Source: Terriglobales bacterium (lineage in GTDB: Bacteria; Acidobacteriota; Terriglobia; Terriglobales; Acidobacteriaceae). From it: a stretch of 64,000 bases of DNA. Below, piece after piece: positions 8,339 through 17,069 of the stretch; the first letter of the stretch is position 1; each line of letters opens with the position of its first letter. The translations under genes and the position numbers were made by a program. The notes under the pieces are model-generated. The model ran no database searches. It was not told the origin of the DNA and saw only the letters and a program-made list of their open reading frames with translations. The DNA is taken from contig DATMPC010000028.1 of NCBI GenBank assembly GCA_035567895.1, positions 62,001-126,000 of the forward strand. Direction: 5' to 3'.

Positions 8339-9019
8339 ATGTACATCATCGAAATCTACAAGTCCGTTCAGGGTGAGTCCTCCTTCGCGGGGCTACCGTG
8401 TATCTTCGTGCGCCTGGCCGGATGCAATCTGCGCTGCTCCTGGTGCGACAGCGAGTACACCTTCACCGGCGGCCGCAAGATGTCTCTGGGCGAAGTCCTG
8501 GCCGAGGTGAAGAAGCTTGCTCCGGTGAAGCTCGTGGAGATCACTGGAGGCGAGCCCATGCTGCAGGAGCGAGAAGTTGTGCCGCTCATGGCAAGGTTGC
8601 TGGCTGAGGATTATCGGGTTTTGATTGAAACCAGTGGGGAGCGCCCGCTGGGGAGCGTTCCCAAATCAGTCCACAAGATCGTGGATGTAAAGTGTCCGGC
8701 TTCCGGCGAGGGGGGCAGTTTTCGGTTGGAGAACCTCGACGCGCTGACCGCAAACGATGAAGTGAAGTTCGTGATAGCCGACCGTGGAGACTATGAATTT
8801 GCCCGCGACTTTGTCCGGGAACATGGGTTTGAATCCCGCGTAGGCGATGTTTTGTTCTCTCCCGCCTTTCGCCAGGACGCCGGTCCCGCACGCGACGCTC
8901 GCAACTGTCTTCTCGACCCCAGAGAACTCGTGGAGTGGATCCTTGCGGATGGGCTGAATGTTCGCCTCGGTTTGCAGATTCACAAGTTCATCTGGGAGCC
9001 GATGATGAAGGGAGTCTGA
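8339..9019 (+). CDS. queE: 7-carboxy-7-deazaguanine synthase QueE (radical SAM)
   Basis: Radical SAM enzyme that contracts 6-carboxytetrahydropterin to 7-carboxy-7-deazaguanine. The cluster motif C-x3-C-x2-C is at Cys29, Cys33 and Cys36 (CNLRCSWC). The SAM-binding TGGEP motif is near residues 66-70. The QIHKFIW ending is typical. The 226 residues match the usual length. The start ATG is nine bases after the inverted repeat, so little room remains for a Shine-Dalgarno site. With queD this gives two of the early queuosine steps; queC and folE are not in the window. Confidence 0.95.
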   Translation: MYIIEIYKSVQGESSFAGLPCIFVRLAGCNLRCSWCDSEYTFTGGRKMSLGEVLAEVKKLAPVKLVEITGGEPMLQEREVVPLMARLLAEDYRVLIETSGERPLGSVPKSVHKIVDVKCPASGEGGSFRLENLDALTANDEVKFVIADRGDYEFARDFVREHGFESRVGDVLFSPAFRQDAGPARDARNCLLDPRELVEWILADGLNVRLGLQIHKFIWEPMMKGV

Positions 9020-9021
9020 GG

Positions 9022-9188
9022 GATCGGGCCATCGGGTGATCGGGTGAAGTAAGAACTGGCGATTTTCTGATTTTGCGATTTGGTGATTTGGTGATTAAAA
9101 ATCGCAAAATCACAAAATCGCGAAATCCCAAAATGTGAGCTCTTGGCCGTTACTTCACCCGATGGCCCGATCACCCGATGGCCCGATT
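9022..9188. repeat. Nested composite palindrome downstream of queE
   Basis: The outer arms (about 9022-9053 and 9149-9188) consist of GATCGGGTGA / TCACCCGATC-type words ending in GAAGTAA / TTACTTC. Inside them lie AT-rich inverted arms built from GATTTTGCGATTTGG-like words (9059-9095) and their complement (9096-9130). The same outer word family occurs at the end of birA. A short stretch of the inner AT-rich word also appears at 7407-7436. The gap up to 9320 holds nothing else recognisable. Confidence 0.75.
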
Positions 9189-9320
9189 CTTGCTGCTGCC
9201 CTTGAAGTGGGCACTATGTTCGATTTACCTTGTTTTGCGGGTGGCAGCGCGAAAGCAACAAAGCTGCAGCCGGACGTTGCATCACAGATTAGATGTCATC
9301 GATGCGTGGGGAGGAATTGT

Positions 9321-10442
9321 ATGAAGCTCAAAACAGGCGCGATTGCATTCATTTTCGTGCTGCTTAGCGCAATCAGCGCGTTGGCACAGACCGCCACTAT
9401 AAAAGGTTCAGTAAAAGACGCGACCGGGGGTATGCCCGGTTTGGCCGTGCAACTTAGGGATTCCGAGACTGGCCGCAAGTACAACCTGAAGACCGACAAG
9501 AAAGGCGAATTCTTCAGCATTGGCGTCTCTCCCGGAAAATACGACGTGACCGTCACCAAAGACGGCAAGCTTGTGTACAGCACTAAGTTCCAGGTTTCGC
9601 TCAGTGTGGAAGTGAACCAGCTGGACATGGATCTCACCCCGGCACCGGCCGGACAGGAAGCCGTCCAAGCTCCTGCACCAACCGGAAAGCAAGAAACCCA
9701 GCCCAAGCTGACCGAGGAGCAAAAGAAGCAGATTGAAGAGACTAACAAGAAGAATGCCGAGATCCTGAAGGAAAACGCGAAGATCGGCAATCTCAACAAC
9801 CTGCTGAAGGAAGCTCAGGCGGACATGACCGCCAAGAATTACGACGGCGCTGTCCAGGTGATGCAGCAAGCGGCAGAGGCTGACAATAGCCAGCACGATC
9901 AGGTGTACGGGGTCTATGGTGACGCCTTACTTGCCGCCAAGAAATACCCCGAGGCGATCGACGCCTACAACAAGGCCGTCCAAATCGGCTCAACGCAAAC
10001 ACGCGCGAACTCCAAGCAGATGGTGGCCTCCTACTACAACAATCTCGGCCAGGCCTATGCTCGGACGAATAAGATTCCCGAATCGATCGACGCTTACAAC
10101 AAGGCAGCCGAACAGGATCCGACGCGTGCCTCGCAGTTCTATTACAACGAAGGCGCAGTGCTTACCAATACGGGAAAGGCAGACGAGGCTAACACCGCTT
10201 TCACGAAAGCCATCCAAGCCGACCCAACTCACGCCGACGCGTACTATCAGCGCGCCATCAATTCGCTGCAGAAGGCGACCGTCGACAAGCAGGGAAAGAT
10301 GATTGCACCGGCCGGTACAGTCGATGATTTCAACAAGTATTTGGAGCTTCAGCCTACCGGTCCCTACGCCGACGGCGCCAAGCAGATGCTTGATACTCTC
10401 GGCGCAAAGATCACCACCGGCTTCAAGACGACAAAGAAGTAG
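9321..10442 (+). CDS. Secreted TPR protein with carboxypeptidase-regulatory-like domain
   Basis: A signal peptide (MKLKTGAIAFIFVLLSAISALAQ) is followed by a beta-sandwich domain of the carboxypeptidase-regulatory type (about 25-105; VKDATGGMPGLAVQLRD, GKYDVTVTKDGK). A Pro/Gln linker, a charged coiled stretch (KKQIEETNKKNAEI) and four or more TPR units (about 165-345) come next. It is probably periplasmic and binds proteins or peptides; its partner is unknown. The chosen ATG at 9321 has GGGGAGGA seven bases upstream. An in-frame extension to 9135 runs back into the palindromic repeat and is rejected. A strong terminator follows. Confidence 0.85.
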   Translation: MKLKTGAIAFIFVLLSAISALAQTATIKGSVKDATGGMPGLAVQLRDSETGRKYNLKTDKKGEFFSIGVSPGKYDVTVTKDGKLVYSTKFQVSLSVEVNQLDMDLTPAPAGQEAVQAPAPTGKQETQPKLTEEQKKQIEETNKKNAEILKENAKIGNLNNLLKEAQADMTAKNYDGAVQVMQQAAEADNSQHDQVYGVYGDALLAAKKYPEAIDAYNKAVQIGSTQTRANSKQMVASYYNNLGQAYARTNKIPESIDAYNKAAEQDPTRASQFYYNEGAVLTNTGKADEANTAFTKAIQADPTHADAYYQRAINSLQKATVDKQGKMIAPAGTVDDFNKYLELQPTGPYADGAKQMLDTLGAKITTGFKTTKK

Positions 10443-10465
10443 ACGTTCAGCCACTACAATGTTCA

Positions 10466-10492
10466 GGGCGGCCTGTTTGGCCGCCCTTTTTT
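10466..10492 (+). terminator. Rho-independent terminator
   Basis: Perfect 8-base stem GGGCGGCC / GGCCGCCC with a 5-base loop, followed by six T (10487-10492). It ends the TPR gene 24 bases after its stop. The T run finishes only six bases before the moeA ATG, so moeA must use a promoter inside or upstream of the hairpin, or rely on readthrough. Confidence 0.95.
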
Positions 10493-10498
10493 GATTGA

Positions 10499-11773
10499 AT
10501 GTCCGCGAGCCAAGCCCACAGCCGAATCGAGAGACTGCTCAGCTTCGAAGATGCCCAGGAATGTGTGCGTTCTCAAGCAGAGTTGCTGCGCAAACAGCCC
10601 CGCACTAGCGAGCAGGTGCCACTTCTCGAATCCCTGGGACGCACGTTAGCCGAGGAGATCGTCGCGGATCGCAACTTACCTCCATTTCCTCGCGCTACAC
10701 GCGACGGCTACGCAGTGCGTGCCGAAGATGTCCAGCTCATTCCGACCGAACTCAGAATCGTAGGGCAGATACGCGCAGGCGGCGAACTTCCTGAAGGTTT
10801 CACCAAGCTTTCGAGGGGGCAAGCAATTTCGATCATGACCGGTGCTCCTGTTCCCAGCGGAGCGAACGGAGTGGTCATGGTCGAGCACACTGAGCGAAAA
10901 GGCGATTCCGTTCGCCTGCTGAGATCGGTGACAAATGGGGAGAACGTCGTGCCTCTTGGCAGTGAAGCCCGCGCGGGAGCCGTGCTGATTGAACGAGGAA
11001 CCCGCGTTTCCCACGCTCAAGTCGCACTGGCTGCTGCGGTGGGTAAGTCGAAAGTCAGCGTGTACTCCCGCCCACGAGTTGCCATCCTCCCAACCGGCGA
11101 TGAAGTGGTGTCTATCGACTCCGAACCGGCCAGCAATCAGATTCGCAACTCCAACAGCTTTTCGTTGGCAGCGCAGGTGATTGCCGCCGGAGGGGAGCCG
11201 ATCCAGCTTCCTATAGCGCCGGACGAGCCTGAACGTTTGCGCGAACTGATTGCCCAGGGACTCGAGAGTGATTTGCTGCTGCTGAGCGGTGGCGTCTCTG
11301 CTGGTGAATACGACTTGGTAGAGGACGTTCTTTCGCAGTTCTCCGCTGAATTCCTGTTTACCGGAGTGCAGATTCAACCGGGAAAGCCGCTCGTATTCGG
11401 GCGCGCTCTTTCCACGTCGCATGGACGTTTGATGTACTTCCTCGGATTACCGGGAAATCCCATCTCTACCATGGTCACGTTCGAACTTTTCGCCAGTATT
11501 CTGCTTCGAGCATTATCGGGAGCACCAGGATCAGGCTTGCGAGGAACGAAGGCCCGACTGGTAAAAGAAGTTCGTGTTAAGACAGGGCTCACTCGTTTTC
11601 TTCCAGCGCAGTTGTCAGGAAACTGGGATGATCCTGAAGTGGCGCCGGTTAAATGGCAGGGATCCGGAGATGTTGCAGCCTTCTCACGGGGAGATTGCCT
11701 GCTCGTGATCCCGCCGGATCGTGAGCATTTCAATCCCGGAGAATGGATGACCGTTCTACCTCTGCAGAGCTAA
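10499..11773 (+). CDS. moeA: Molybdopterin molybdenumtransferase MoeA
   Basis: Inserts molybdate into adenylated molybdopterin, the last step of molybdenum cofactor synthesis. The 424-residue protein has the MoeA order: N-terminal domain with PPFPRATRDGYAVRAED (about 61-77), a SIMTGAPVPSGANGVVMVE segment, the MogA-like domain with PTGDEV and the SGGVSAGEYD motif (about 262-271), PGKP and GLPGNP, then the C-terminal beta domain. The ATG lies six bases after a terminator T run, and no better start exists nearby. Its TAA overlaps the moaC ATG (TAATG), indicating translational coupling. Confidence 0.95.
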   Translation: MSASQAHSRIERLLSFEDAQECVRSQAELLRKQPRTSEQVPLLESLGRTLAEEIVADRNLPPFPRATRDGYAVRAEDVQLIPTELRIVGQIRAGGELPEGFTKLSRGQAISIMTGAPVPSGANGVVMVEHTERKGDSVRLLRSVTNGENVVPLGSEARAGAVLIERGTRVSHAQVALAAAVGKSKVSVYSRPRVAILPTGDEVVSIDSEPASNQIRNSNSFSLAAQVIAAGGEPIQLPIAPDEPERLRELIAQGLESDLLLLSGGVSAGEYDLVEDVLSQFSAEFLFTGVQIQPGKPLVFGRALSTSHGRLMYFLGLPGNPISTMVTFELFASILLRALSGAPGSGLRGTKARLVKEVRVKTGLTRFLPAQLSGNWDDPEVAPVKWQGSGDVAAFSRGDCLLVIPPDREHFNPGEWMTVLPLQS

Positions 11774-12276
11774 TGGCCCGCAAACTCTCACACTACGATC
11801 GGAGTGGCCGTGCAACGATGGTCGATGTTTCGGAGAAGCAGCCGACCAAGCGGGAAGCAGAAGCCTCCGCGTTCGTGCGCATGTCTGAAGCTGTGCTTGC
11901 CGCCCTCCCCAGCAATCCCAAGGGCGATCCTCTGGAAGTGGCTCGCTTCGCCGGCATCGCGGCGGCTAAGCGAACTTCAGACTTGATACCAATGTGTCAT
12001 CCCCTTCCCCTGACGTTCATTGATGTGACCACTCGCATATGCGAGAATGGCGTCGCTATTGCCTCGAAAGTAACTACGACTGCCATTACTGGCGTCGAGA
12101 TGGAAGCGCTGGTAGCAGCAAGCGTTGCCGCCCTGACGGTCTACGATATGTGTAAGGCGCTGGACAAGGGCATCGTCATCGAGCACATCCGCCTGGAGAA
12201 GAAGTCCGGCGGCAAGAGCGGTCCGTACGTCCGACAACCGGGAAACTCCCGTCCGCCACGCCGGACGAGCCGATAA
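11773..12276 (+). CDS. moaC: Cyclic pyranopterin monophosphate synthase MoaC
   Basis: Completes conversion of the MoaA product to cyclic pyranopterin monophosphate in molybdenum cofactor synthesis. The start at 11773 overlaps the moeA stop and gives 167 residues, the usual size; an in-frame start at 11743 would add ten residues inside moeA. Family motifs are [14 protein letters not shown] at the N-terminus, [11 protein letters not shown] (active-site region), [10 protein letters not shown] and the VYDMCKA / KKSGGKSG ending. The tail after KSGP is slightly extended and basic. Confidence 0.96.
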   Translation: MARKLSHYDRSGRATMVDVSEKQPTKREAEASAFVRMSEAVLAALPSNPKGDPLEVARFAGIAAAKRTSDLIPMCHPLPLTFIDVTTRICENGVAIASKVTTTAITGVEMEALVAASVAALTVYDMCKALDKGIVIEHIRLEKKSGGKSGPYVRQPGNSRPPRRTSR

Positions 12277-12285
12277 GACCTGAGT

Positions 12286-13035
12286 ATGGCATCCAACATT
12301 CGCGTCCTGCTGGTGGACGACAACCCGATGATTCTGGCGCTGCTCAGGCAGGTGATCTCGCCGTTCGCGACGATAAAAACCATCGCGAATGCTGCAGAGG
12401 CCCTGATGCACGTAGTGGAATCGCCGCCCGACCTGCTCATCTCCGACTACTCCCTGCCTGAGTTAAATGGTAAGCAGTTGATCGAGAAGATTCACGGACG
12501 GCGCCAAACCGCCAAGCTTCCCGCAATTCTCATCGCAACCCGCAGCGAGATCACCGAGCAACTCCGCTCCATGCAGGACCAGGTCGAGGACATCATCGAG
12601 AAGCCATTTTTCACCAAAGAGATCTCCCGCCGCATCAAGCGCGTAGTCGACAAGATTTCTCTGGAGAAGATGGCGCGGGAAGCGCCCGGGGAGTCGGTAG
12701 TCCGGGGCAACCTGCAGCAGATGAATACCATGGACCTGTTCCAATCGCTGGAGCTCGGTCACAAAACCTGCCGCCTCACTCTTAGCAACGCCGGACAGCG
12801 TTGCGACCTTTACTTCAATGATGGACAAATCAATCACGCTCTGTTCGGCGGACTTCGCGGAGACGAAGCTGTCTTCAAGGTTCTCACCTGGACTGAAGGA
12901 CTTTTCGAGATCGACTTCAGCGGCAGCAGCTCGGAGCAGACCACCACACGTTCCACTCAGGGCCTGCTGATGGAAGGCTTGCGTCTACTCGATGAAGCTA
13001 ACCGCGACGCGGAAGAGAACGTGCTCGACGCGTGA
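12286..13035 (+). CDS. Response regulator with C-terminal DUF4388 domain
   Basis: An N-terminal receiver domain (about 5-122) with the acidic pair Asp11-Asp12, the phosphoacceptor Asp54 (LLISDYSLPE) and EKPFF with the conserved Lys is joined to a DUF4388 (PatA-like) domain (about 138-235; GNLQQMNTMDLFQSLELGHKTCRLTLSN, GLRGDEAVFKVLTWTEG). DUF4388 proteins in deltaproteobacteria and acidobacteria take part in signalling, but their mechanism is poorly known. There is no DNA-binding domain. It sits between moaC (9 bases upstream) and mogA (overlapping by 4), so it is very likely part of the cofactor operon. No sensor kinase is nearby. Confidence 0.9.
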   Translation: MASNIRVLLVDDNPMILALLRQVISPFATIKTIANAAEALMHVVESPPDLLISDYSLPELNGKQLIEKIHGRRQTAKLPAILIATRSEITEQLRSMQDQVEDIIEKPFFTKEISRRIKRVVDKISLEKMAREAPGESVVRGNLQQMNTMDLFQSLELGHKTCRLTLSNAGQRCDLYFNDGQINHALFGGLRGDEAVFKVLTWTEGLFEIDFSGSSSEQTTTRSTQGLLMEGLRLLDEANRDAEENVLDA

Positions 13036-13508
13036 AGCTGACCGCTGCAGTTCTCACGATCAGCGACTCCTCTTTTCGCGGATCACGCGAAGATCTCTCC
13101 GGACCGAGATTGCAACAAGTCCTCAAAGATGCAGGATTCGAAATCTCGCTGAGCAAGGTTCTTCCTGACGAGGCTCAGCAAATTGCGGCAGCTCTGCGCA
13201 CAGCAGCAGCTCAGGCTCGCTTCGTCGTGACCACCGGAGGCACGGGAATCGCAGCGCGTGACGTGACCCCAGAAGCTACGCGCAGAGTATGCGAGCGCCT
13301 GCTCGACGGCGTTGCCGAGTTAATGCGCGCTGAGGGACTGAAGCAGACTCCTTTTGCCGCGCTCACGCGCGGAGTATGCGGAACACTAGGGACCTCGATC
13401 GTCCTAAACGTGCCCGGAAATCCCGCAGGTGCAGAGCAGTCCCTGAAAGTCGTGCTGCCCCTGATTCCCCACGCGCTCGACTTGCTCGCGGGCAAAACCG
13501 AGCATTAG
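13032..13508 (+). CDS. mogA: Molybdopterin adenylyltransferase (MogA/MoaB family)
   Basis: Adenylates molybdopterin before MoeA acts. The 158-residue protein starts at a GTG overlapping the upstream TGA (GTGA). MogA/MoaB motifs are present: ISDSSFRGSREDLSGP near the N-terminus, VTTGGTGIAARDVTPEAT (about 66-83), and NVPGNPAGAEQSL near the end. MogA and MoaB are hard to separate by sequence alone, but the presence of moeA supports a MogA role. Confidence 0.92.
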   Translation: MKLTAAVLTISDSSFRGSREDLSGPRLQQVLKDAGFEISLSKVLPDEAQQIAAALRTAAAQARFVVTTGGTGIAARDVTPEATRRVCERLLDGVAELMRAEGLKQTPFAALTRGVCGTLGTSIVLNVPGNPAGAEQSLKVVLPLIPHALDLLAGKTEH

Positions 13509-13509
13509 T

Positions 13510-13609
13510 CAGTACGGCTGCGGTAGCCGCTGGGTCACTCAATTTGCCTCAATGCCGCCGCACATCGTCCAGGCGCTCATGCACCCGGCGGCTACGGCCT
13601 CCGGTACTG
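13510..13609. repeat. GGCGGCT...CCGGTACTG inverted repeat downstream of mogA
   Basis: Arms 13510-13535 and 13583-13609 pair over ~26 bases with a few mismatches; the ends are CAGTAC / GTACTG. A single compact copy of the same family (ACCCGGCGGCT / CGCCGCCGGTACTG) lies at 42811-42840. The left arm begins two bases after the mogA stop. Confidence 0.7.
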
Positions 13610-13654
13610 AGCCGCTCGTTGGCCAGCACGTTACAATAAAATTTCCCATCCGAT

Positions 13655-14296
13655 TTGAACGCCATCAAACACATCCTCGCCCGGTATTCGCATTTTGTCT
13701 GGTCAGTCGTCGAACCACTTGGTTCCTGGGGAATCCTTGCAGTTGCGTTTATTGACTCTGCTGCTTTTGGTATTCCGCTTGACCCAGTTGTTGCTGGATA
13801 TGTCTACGCCCATCCTCTGAAGATATGGCTGTGCGTTTTTATGGCCGCATTCGGATCTGCATTGGGTAGCCTGATCCCATACGGAATCGGTCGCGCTGGA
13901 GGAGAGCTGCTCCTCCTGAAGCACGTCGATCGTAAGCGCTTCGAGCGACTGCGCGACCGCTTCGAGAATCAGGAGTTCTTCGCCATGATGGTCCCGGCGA
14001 TGCTCCCGCCTCCGACTCCCTTCAAGCTCTTCCTGCTTGCCGCTGGAGTGTTCGAAATGCGGCCCGCTTTGTTCATGCTTGCCATTTTCGCCGGGCGGGT
14101 GATTCGGTTTCTGATTCTTGGCTTTCTCGTGGTCAGATTCGGTCCGGGAATCGTAGTTTTGGTCACAGCGGTAATGGCCCGGCACCTGATATGGGTGATG
14201 GCAGGCTTCGTAGTCCTGATCGGATTGTTTGTCTATGAGTTCAAGTTCAGAAGGCCAAGAGCAAGTCGGAGAGAAGAGCCGGAAGAAGTTGCTTAG
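13655..14296 (+). CDS. VTT (DedA/SNARE-associated) family membrane protein
   Basis: A 213-residue polytopic inner-membrane protein from a TTG start. VTT-domain features are present: LDPVVAGYVYAHPLKIW, a glycine-rich GSALGSLIPYGIGRAGG segment (about 70-85), the amphipathic FERLRDRFENQEFF stretch and the re-entrant PAMLPPPTPFKLFLLAAG motif (about 115-132). The C-terminus is a long hydrophobic helix with a basic/acidic tail. Members act in lipid scrambling or membrane homeostasis; the substrate is not known here. It is separated from mogA by a repeat, so co-transcription is doubtful. Confidence 0.85.
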   Translation: MNAIKHILARYSHFVWSVVEPLGSWGILAVAFIDSAAFGIPLDPVVAGYVYAHPLKIWLCVFMAAFGSALGSLIPYGIGRAGGELLLLKHVDRKRFERLRDRFENQEFFAMMVPAMLPPPTPFKLFLLAAGVFEMRPALFMLAIFAGRVIRFLILGFLVVRFGPGIVVLVTAVMARHLIWVMAGFVVLIGLFVYEFKFRRPRASRREEPEEVA

Positions 14297-14328
14297 GCCG
14301 TTGTGGCAGCAGCTAGTCTTGAGGCCCT

Positions 14329-14349
14329 GCAGAATGCTGCGTCTCTACC
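14329..14349. repeat. Half copy of the GAGACGCAGCATGC palindrome
   Basis: GCAGAATGCTGCGTCTCTACC matches the right half of the 28-base palindrome found intact at 35814-35841 and 37818-37845. The rest of the 14297-14530 gap holds no other recognisable feature, apart from a strong Shine-Dalgarno (GGGAGAGG) just before 14531. Confidence 0.5.
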
Positions 14350-14530
14350 AAGCCCGTCACAATCTTTGACTTGCCTCAGCTGCTTGCGTCCGCTGCTCCG
14401 CTTTTGAATTCTGCTAATACAACTGAATCCTCGCCCGGTGTTTCCTAACTATTGCTGGCTCGACAAATAAAGTCATTGTTCAATTCTCGCGCATTATCCG
14501 CGCACACAACACGTAAGGGAGAGGTGCTGA

Positions 14531-15373
14531 ATGAAAGTTGCTGAGGTCATGACCACCGAAGTCGAAACAGTTCAGATGAACAGCACGTTGGAAGAAGCGG
14601 CTTCCATCATGAAAGTTGAAAACGTTGGAGCCATACCCGTGGTTGACGAAGAAGATGACCTGGTTGGCATCATCACGGATCGCGATATCGTTGTGCGCTG
14701 TGTTGCCGAAGGCAAAGACCCCGCCGACACAAACGTCGAGGAGGTGCTCAGCCATGAACTCGAGACGATTGAGCCGGATGTTGACGTGGAAGAAGCTGCA
14801 CGACTCATGGCCGACAAGCAGATCCGCCGCCTGCCGGTGTGCCAGGACGGAGAATTAGTGGGTATGATTTCGATCGGCGATTTGGCGGTAAAAGCTACTC
14901 GGCCCGAAGCATCGGGTGCGGCTCTGCGCGAAATCTCGCAAGGCGTGCGAGGAGGGGGCGGCGACTCGCGCCTCGTAACGCGGGAAGCTCGTGTACGGAT
15001 GTTCGGTTCCGCGCAAGGAGGGGGTTCTCGCGCCGCACATGCAGCAGCCGCAAAGTTCAGTGATGATGAGGATCTCGATCTCGAGTTCTCCGACGAGAAG
15101 GATCTGGCCATGTCGGAGGCTTGGGAACGGCACAGCAATCGCCACCATCAATCGTCGCAGAAGCAAAAAGGAGCAGGCGGCAGCAAGAGCAAACTGCGTC
15201 CAATTACGGAAGGTCGTCCCCAGCAGGATTTGCGCGCCCTCGGACAGAGGAAACAGGCCCCCGGAATCTCCAATCAGCAAGCCAACGACGAGCTTAAACG
15301 CAACAATCGCGTAGTCGCGATTCGCGAAGATGCGCAGACCGGGCGCAAACGGCGAACCCGCAAAGCCGGATGA
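14531..15373 (+). CDS. Tandem CBS-domain protein with basic low-complexity tail
   Basis: Two CBS domains occupy about residues 1-120 (KVAEVMTTEVETV, GAIPVVDEEDDLVGIITDRDI, then EVLSHELETI, RRLPVCQDGELVGMISIGDLA). CBS pairs usually bind adenosine nucleotides as energy sensors. After ~125 the protein becomes Gly/Arg/Lys/Gln-rich and probably disordered, ending in GRKRRTRKAG, which suggests nucleic acid or partner binding. GGGAGAGG sits seven bases before the ATG. The stop overlaps the next start (ATGA), so the small YtxH-like gene is translationally coupled. Confidence 0.88.
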   Translation: MKVAEVMTTEVETVQMNSTLEEAASIMKVENVGAIPVVDEEDDLVGIITDRDIVVRCVAEGKDPADTNVEEVLSHELETIEPDVDVEEAARLMADKQIRRLPVCQDGELVGMISIGDLAVKATRPEASGAALREISQGVRGGGGDSRLVTREARVRMFGSAQGGGSRAAHAAAAKFSDDEDLDLEFSDEKDLAMSEAWERHSNRHHQSSQKQKGAGGSKSKLRPITEGRPQQDLRALGQRKQAPGISNQQANDELKRNNRVVAIREDAQTGRKRRTRKAG

Positions 15374-15627
15374 GAACTGGTATGAACGACTATCAAAAAT
15401 ACGCTGAATACCGTGCCGCCCAGTGTTCCAGGGCAGAACACGCCAAGACGGCGATTGTCTTTCTGATGATTGGCGCAGGACTTGGAACTCTGCTCGCCAT
15501 GTTACTGGCTCCGCGTTCTGGACCAGAATTCCGCAGGGGGGTCGAAGATAGGTTCGATGAAGCTCGCCGTGGCTTGGGAGCGCAAGCTTCGCGCGTACGT
15601 CGTCGCGCAACCGACATTGCCGGCTAA
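15370..15627 (+). CDS. YtxH-like small membrane protein
   Basis: 85 residues with one hydrophobic helix (about 27-47; TAIVFLMIGAGLGTLLAMLLAP) followed by a charged Arg-rich helix (RRGVEDRFDEARRGLGAQASRVRRRA). This pattern, with the GAxxG...APxSG signature, is typical of YtxH domain proteins, which are stress-linked single-pass membrane proteins of unclear role. The ATG at 15370 overlaps the CBS stop; a second ATG at 15382 is an alternative. Confidence 0.75.
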   Translation: MRTGMNDYQKYAEYRAAQCSRAEHAKTAIVFLMIGAGLGTLLAMLLAPRSGPEFRRGVEDRFDEARRGLGAQASRVRRRATDIAG

Positions 15628-15847
15628 GCACGCGAAAAGGTGAGACCTATCAGCAACACGCAGTGAGGCAGTACAGCAGAACGTGCAATAAGACAGTTAG
15701 GCGTGCATCCGCGGGTTGGCGTGCGAAGTTTTTCCCTCGTCGTACTTCTGCTGCGCTTCGCCACGCACGCTCCCGCCTCGTCTCGTTTGTAAATCCTTTC
15801 AAGGCGTGTCGATCCAGGAATAGACTTCTCCGAGACAAGAGGCAGCC

Positions 15848-16456
15848 ATGAAGCGTGCGGCGCTCGGCATTCGCATGCATTCCGGATGGGGAGTCTTGGT
15901 CGCAGTCAGCGAGGCAATCGAGATTATCGATCGCCGCCGAATTGTAGTCACAAGCGATGACGGACCGAGAGGTAATCAGCCATTTCATCATGCTGAGGAG
16001 CTTGGTCTTCAGAAAGCCGAGGGGTTTCTCGCCCAATATCGTGCCGAATCGGAACATCTTGCACGCGAAGCGATTGAGGCCGCTACAAAACAGATAACTG
16101 CGCGAGGATATAAGGTTACAGCTACGGCGCTGCTGCTGGCCTCCGGAAGATCTTTGCCCGCGCTGCCGCAGATTCTGGCTTCGCATCCGTTGATCCACAC
16201 CGCCGAAGGAGAGTTGTTTCGCGAAGTCGTGAGCAATGCTTGCGCGACGCTGAAAATTCCGGTAGCTCGATACCGTGAGCGCGACTTGGAAAAGGTAGCC
16301 AAAGGCGCTCTGGCAGATTCCACAGAAACCACGAAACAGAGGGTTGCGGACGCGGGCAAGATAATCGGTCCTCCCTGGACCGCCGATCACAAGGCAGCGG
16401 CCCTGGCTGCCTGCATAGCATTGCAAGAGAGAATTACAAGGAAAGGGACAGCGTAG
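15848..16456 (+). CDS. Conserved-looking protein, unknown function
   Basis: A 202-residue soluble alpha/beta protein I cannot assign. The N-terminus (ALGIRMHSGWGVLVAVSE, IEIIDRRRIVVT) looks like paired beta strands. The middle is a long charged helix (HAEELGLQKAEGFLAQYRAESEHLAREAIEAA), followed by VTATALLLASGRSLPALPQIL and a C-terminal helical region. No catalytic motif is evident. The ATG at 15848 is preceded by AAGAGGC at plausible spacing. Codon pattern and amino-acid composition match its neighbours. Confidence 0.7.
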   Translation: MKRAALGIRMHSGWGVLVAVSEAIEIIDRRRIVVTSDDGPRGNQPFHHAEELGLQKAEGFLAQYRAESEHLAREAIEAATKQITARGYKVTATALLLASGRSLPALPQILASHPLIHTAEGELFREVVSNACATLKIPVARYRERDLEKVAKGALADSTETTKQRVADAGKIIGPPWTADHKAAALAACIALQERITRKGTA

Positions 16457-17069
16457 AGCCTAAGCGGCCTCGCGGGTCAGGCTTAAGGAACAACGATGCT
16501 TCGTTTGTTATTGCTGATTCTTCTCTCTCCTGCCTGCTCGGACTTTCCAACTCTCGGCGTAGGCACTCCGTAGCAGCTCCTGAAGCTCAGCACGAATTGC
16601 TTCCGTGCTTTGCTCAGTCTGGCTCCGATTTCCTCTCGCACAAGGATCGCGCTCGTTCTTCGTACTTAGCGGAGTCTCATTCTGGAAGTAGTCAAACAGC
16701 GCGAGAGTCGACCATGCTCTAAAACACGGGCTTGTGTCTTGACGCACCCTAACCTCCAATGTGCTCCAAATCTGAAAACAACTCGCCGATTTCGAAGTTG
16801 ACTGAGACATGCGTTCTCCACAGGCAAATCGATTTCAGGTAACGTCTGTGAAGTTGCAATGTGCATGCCAAGTAAACCTGCTGAGCCTGCGACAGATAAT
16901 CCCGTGCTGCGCCTGGCACAGGTAAATAATTCCTGATTACTTGTCACAATTCCATTTGGCTGGATAACAGCTCTGAGGCATCTTTGCCAGTGTGGAGACC
17001 ATCGGCGGTTTAACTTTAGTCCCACAACGGGACGATCTTTCGACCGGTGGAAGGCGATATAGTCGTTTG
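16457..17069. other. Intergenic region without a convincing gene
   Basis: About 600 bases. A weak stem (AGCCTAAG / CAGGCTTA) just after 16456 might end transcription. A 100-codon minus-strand frame at 16508-16810 has Cys/Ser/Arg-rich composition and no domain pattern, so I do not call it. A GTG at 16992 opens the following reading frame but the preferred start is 17070. Confidence 0.45.

Noticed and set aside
9135-9320. N-terminal extension of the TPR protein
   Set aside because: It would be translated from the repeat and removes the signal peptide from the N-terminus; ATG 9321 has a good Shine-Dalgarno.
16508-16810. 100-codon minus-strand frame in an intergenic region
   Set aside because: Cys/Ser/Arg-rich, no ribosome site and no recognisable pattern; kept as intergenic.
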